Assembly (NCBI GenBank): GCA_037191015.1 | Contig: JBBCKD010000014.1 | Span: forward strand, 1 to 64,000 | Length of the DNA stretch: 64,000 nucleotides | Direction: 5' to 3' | Origin: Ravibacter sp037191015 | Lineage (GTDB): Bacteria; Bacteroidota; Bacteroidia; Cytophagales; Spirosomataceae | Shown: positions 61,714 to 64,000 of the stretch, piece after piece | How positions within the stretch are numbered: the first letter of the stretch is position 1 | Layout of the letters: the number at the start of each line of letters is the position of its first letter | Made by a program: the position numbers and the translations under genes | The notes under the pieces: model-generated | The model's database searches: none | What the model was told of the DNA's origin: nothing | What the model saw: only the letters and a program-made list of their open reading frames with translations

Positions 61714-62084
61714 AATAAATTGCCAATAAATTAAAGTATACCTACTCTGTTAAAGGCTTTTCGGGAGCCACCTTAGAAAAACACACTTTGTCGAATCGGA
61801 GGATGCTAAAGGCAAATAATTCCTGGAAAGATTTTATCTCCCGTCCGTGTTAACCAAATGATATTTTTTTTATTTTTACAAGTCTGTCACCGTAGGGTTA
61901 CGAATTCCCGGCAAAGAAGTTAAGATAGCGCGTCGACAGACTTTCATAGGATATTTTATTGTGTTGAATTTCAATTCAAAGGTCTGGTAACCACATAGTT
62001 TATCCAATACCTCTTTGGTGGTATTTTTCTGAGTGTTGCGCTAAATTTTACTATAAAGTAAGTATAAAGGATCAGGTATATAGC
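61714..62084. other. Divergent intergenic region, repeat gene to LuxR regulator
   Basis: These 371 bases are AT-rich, containing the shared leader element (61742-61769) and T-rich runs. No TAnnTTTG pair or clear palindrome is visible before the LuxR gene, and there is no open frame or RNA gene that I can recognise. Confidence 0.4.
61742..61769 (-). promoter_or_regulatory. Leader element shared with the T9SS gene (copy 2)
   Basis: Matches 60852-60879 at 23 of 28 positions and has the same distance to its start codon (29 bases). It lies upstream of the repeat gene. Confidence 0.5.
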
Positions 62085-62867
62085 ATGAAAAAGGCCATAG
62101 CGTTTTCTTTTGATGACTACCTTCGGCACTACTCTTCTCAGAGATACGAAGAGCTACCCATTACCGGAATAGGTGATATCGACTACCTGTTGAAGAACAT
62201 GTCACTTTTTTCTTCAAATGTCCCTTTTATTCTTGATTACCGTACTCGCTCTTATATCCATTTTGGACCCTCAGCCAGGAGTACGGTGGGTCATCCGGCT
62301 GAAGCATTTTATGAGGGAGGCTGGGAGTTTACACACAAGATATGGAACCCGTCAGATTTTAAGGTTTTCAAGGATTCAATTTTTAAAGACAATCTGTCCT
62401 TACTGGGCCGGTCAACTGCTGAATATAGCCATCACCGTACCAGCTATACTTTCAGGGTCAAAGACTTTACCGGGAAGTGGATATATATCCTGCAGCAGAG
62501 CACCTTGGTTTATTTCCCGAATGAAACACTGCCCTCTATTTCCTTCGGGACCGTAACAGACATCTCATCCTTCAAAAAAAATAGCCGGATTACGCATAAG
62601 ATTGAGAAACTATCAGAAGAAGGCTTTTGGATTCCTATTCTGGTTAAAAATTATTTCCCGGATATCAGCGCGGAAAATCTGCTAAGCAAAACAGAAACAG
62701 AGATACTGAAGCGGATAATTGATGGCTACACCAGTCGCGAACTTTCTGATATGTTTCACCGTAGCATTCATACAATCAAAACCCATAGAAAAAACATCCT
62801 GGAGAAAACAAACTGCAGGAATATCGCTGAACTTTTAACCTATGCAATGGAAAATGGCCTTCTATAA
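62085..62867 (+). CDS. LuxR-type helix-turn-helix transcriptional regulator
   Basis: A 260-residue regulator with a C-terminal LuxR/NarL HTH (about 195-255; LSKTETEILKRIIDGYTSRE and IHTIKTHRKNILEKTNCRN). The N-terminal 180 residues resemble a PAS-like sensor, with no receiver domain. The ligand is unknown. The 3' end overlaps the alpha/beta hydrolase gene by 26 bases, so the pair is probably one unit. The region is richer in A+T than the window average, as if acquired. Confidence 0.85.
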   Translation: MKKAIAFSFDDYLRHYSSQRYEELPITGIGDIDYLLKNMSLFSSNVPFILDYRTRSYIHFGPSARSTVGHPAEAFYEGGWEFTHKIWNPSDFKVFKDSIFKDNLSLLGRSTAEYSHHRTSYTFRVKDFTGKWIYILQQSTLVYFPNETLPSISFGTVTDISSFKKNSRITHKIEKLSEEGFWIPILVKNYFPDISAENLLSKTETEILKRIIDGYTSRELSDMFHRSIHTIKTHRKNILEKTNCRNIAELLTYAMENGLL

Positions 62868-63717
62868 TAATACTTATAGTGAAAAAAGACGCACCGTTAT
62901 ATGCAATCACATAGAAATATCTTTTTTCGACAAACCTTCAGGAAGGACCGAAGAACATGCCGATACTATCGTTTTATTGCATGGCCTCTCAATGGACAGC
63001 CGGGTTTGGGAAAATCAGTTGGAGGCTTCAGAATTGTCCCATTTAAGAATTATCGCGATTGATCTCCCCGGGCATGGAGCGTCGGCCAGATCGGATCAGC
63101 CCGCCCTCGACTATACCTTTGCTTCTTTAGGAAATTCTCTTAAAAAACTACTTCAGGAGCTTGATGTTCAGCACTATGTACTGGCTGGGATCTCTTTGGG
63201 GGCAAATTTAGCGCTTCAGTCCCTGCCTGACTTACCCGGGTGTAAAGGAGTTTTTGCCTCCGTTGTACCTTTCTCAAAACCTTTGAATCTGTTGCATTTC
63301 CGCGACCCATCCTTTCTATTGCAGCATATCTATATAGAAAATGTTGCGCGGGAGAACCTCGTTGTATACTGCAATTTACAGACTCGTCCCGGTACAATCC
63401 CACCATCTTTCCTTCTCGACGCGTTCGAGGAGTCTGATCCTGGATTCCGGTCTGCTATTCTTGCCAACATCGGGAGCAGCGAATATAGCGATGAAAACGA
63501 AAAGCTTGATATCCCTGGCTATCCGGTAGCCTTAATTCTGGGCGAAGAGGATCAGTTGTGTCTGCCTGATGTAGTAAAGACGTTTGCCTATCCTCAAATT
63601 TGGAAAGGGGGTGTTCAATGGATCCCGAAAGCCGGACATATGCCGCAATGGGAAAATCCAACGGAATTTAATAATGTTTTATCAGACTTTGTAAAGCATT
63701 GCTTTGAGAAAGCATAA
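62842..63717 (+). CDS. Alpha/beta hydrolase
   Basis: A 291-residue alpha/beta-fold hydrolase with the oxyanion segment LLHGLSMDSRVWENQL, the nucleophile elbow Gly-Ile-Ser118-Leu-Gly, the acid in LILGEEDQLCLPD and the His in KAGHMPQWENP. The substrate is unknown. Starts are ATG 62842 or 62854, both inside the LuxR gene. Co-expression with the regulator suggests a shared small-molecule substrate or signal. Confidence 0.88.
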   Translation: MQWKMAFYNNTYSEKRRTVICNHIEISFFDKPSGRTEEHADTIVLLHGLSMDSRVWENQLEASELSHLRIIAIDLPGHGASARSDQPALDYTFASLGNSLKKLLQELDVQHYVLAGISLGANLALQSLPDLPGCKGVFASVVPFSKPLNLLHFRDPSFLLQHIYIENVARENLVVYCNLQTRPGTIPPSFLLDAFEESDPGFRSAILANIGSSEYSDENEKLDIPGYPVALILGEEDQLCLPDVVKTFAYPQIWKGGVQWIPKAGHMPQWENPTEFNNVLSDFVKHCFEKA

Positions 63718-63790
63718 GAGCCTATCATAGATTACCATTAAATCCCTGTCTTTATAAAATTCCCAGGATTGTCCGCCAAAGACAACAACC

Positions 63791-63991
63791 CTAATCCCTT
63801 GCAAACGACTGCCACAGCAGGATCCCGAGCATGGTGTAAACGCTGCTTGCACCTATGCGTATGAGCGTATGCAGGATCAGGTTGAAAGAATTGGCCTCTA
63901 TGAGAAAAAGTGCCGCCGAATGTATGAAGACCAGTGGAAAGAAAATAGCGATAAACTGCACCAGGCCGAGACGCCGGAGCGTGAGGCTCAT
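63791..63991 (-). CDS. Hypothetical small membrane protein
   Basis: A 66-residue protein with two hydrophobic segments (about 11-30 and 45-62). It starts with ATG near the window edge and reads away from it. It has no recognised family. Its composition and position, after the hydrolase gene on the opposite strand, are acceptable for a small membrane protein, but the frame may be fortuitous. Confidence 0.45.
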   Translation of the reverse strand: MSLTLRRLGLVQFIAIFFPLVFIHSAALFLIEANSFNLILHTLIRIGASSVYTMLGILLWQSFARD

Positions 63992-64000
63992 TAGTTCCTC

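Noticed and set aside
1278..63661. Many long open frames opposite or out of frame with clear genes, for example 5106-6167 minus, 31973-33028 minus and 45848-46675 minus.
   Set aside because: They lie wholly inside well-supported genes on the other strand or in other frames, show no family features and are explained by the base composition of the true genes.

Overview
The window is chromosomal DNA of a member of the Bacteroidota, probably a Sphingobacteriia or Chitinophagia type. Signs are a protein with a type IX secretion sorting tail (59.2-60.8 kb), promoters of the form TTG...TAnnTTTG (for example before rplU and the DUF2723 gene), weak Shine-Dalgarno signals with several TTG starts, and families typical of the phylum (DUF2723, DUF3822, SigR-like and FecI-type ECF sigma factors, a BspA-like repeat gene). 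Base composition looks near half G+C up to about 58 kb and is visibly richer in A+T from about 58 to 63.7 kb. I see no rRNA, tRNA, CRISPR array, prophage or insertion sequence.

Layout. 0-3.7 kb: rplU-rpmA on the minus strand, then a plus-strand run of a thioredoxin-like protein, an SMP-30/gluconolactonase-like protein, DgkA and a small envelope protein. 3.7-12.65 kb: a tight plus-strand run that looks like one iron-acquisition operon: imelysin lipoprotein, di-haem (DUF1111) lipoprotein, second imelysin lipoprotein, Fe(III) ABC transporter (binding lipoprotein, fused permease, ATPase), and a homologue of vitamin K-dependent gamma-carboxylase overlapping the ATPase gene. 12.7-24.9 kb: housekeeping and metabolic genes (JmjC/cupin-like protein, NagA, a ketosynthase, DNA polymerase I, a collagen-like lipoprotein, a RecD-like helicase, CBS protein, NUDIX proteins, DUF3822, CoaD). 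25-31.2 kb: CorC-type membrane protein, PyrE, a polyphosphate-kinase-like protein with changed catalytic residues, TetR regulator, glutamate dehydrogenase. 31.7-46.9 kb: DUF2723 glycosyltransferase-like membrane protein, HsdR-N nuclease-fold protein, AMP nucleosidase, ceramidase-like protein, amidohydrolase, Pgi, AlaS, metallophosphoesterase, DPP-IV-like peptidase. 46.9-49.4 kb: a lone nuoD, a RelE-type toxin-antitoxin pair, YceI.

49.5-55.2 kb: a hexuronate island. A LacI regulator lies divergent from an ECF sigma factor, UxuA, KdgK and then PurB, with a perfect 24-bp palindrome between regulator and operon that is a strong operator candidate. UxuA makes 2-keto-3-deoxygluconate from mannonate and KdgK phosphorylates it. 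55.3-57.2 kb: SelW-like Rdx protein, Gmk and a SigR/zinc-anti-sigma pair. 57.4-64 kb: accessory genes: VOC protein, Rpn-type nuclease with an apparently frameshifted tail, T9SS-sorted protein, a repeat-protein gene broken by an in-frame TAG, a LuxR-type regulator overlapping an alpha/beta hydrolase, and a small membrane protein.

The most promising unusual system is the 3.7-12.65 kb cassette, which joins imelysins, a di-haem protein, an iron ABC transporter and a gamma-carboxylase homologue. All functions are assigned from sequence motifs and remembered families; no database search was possible.
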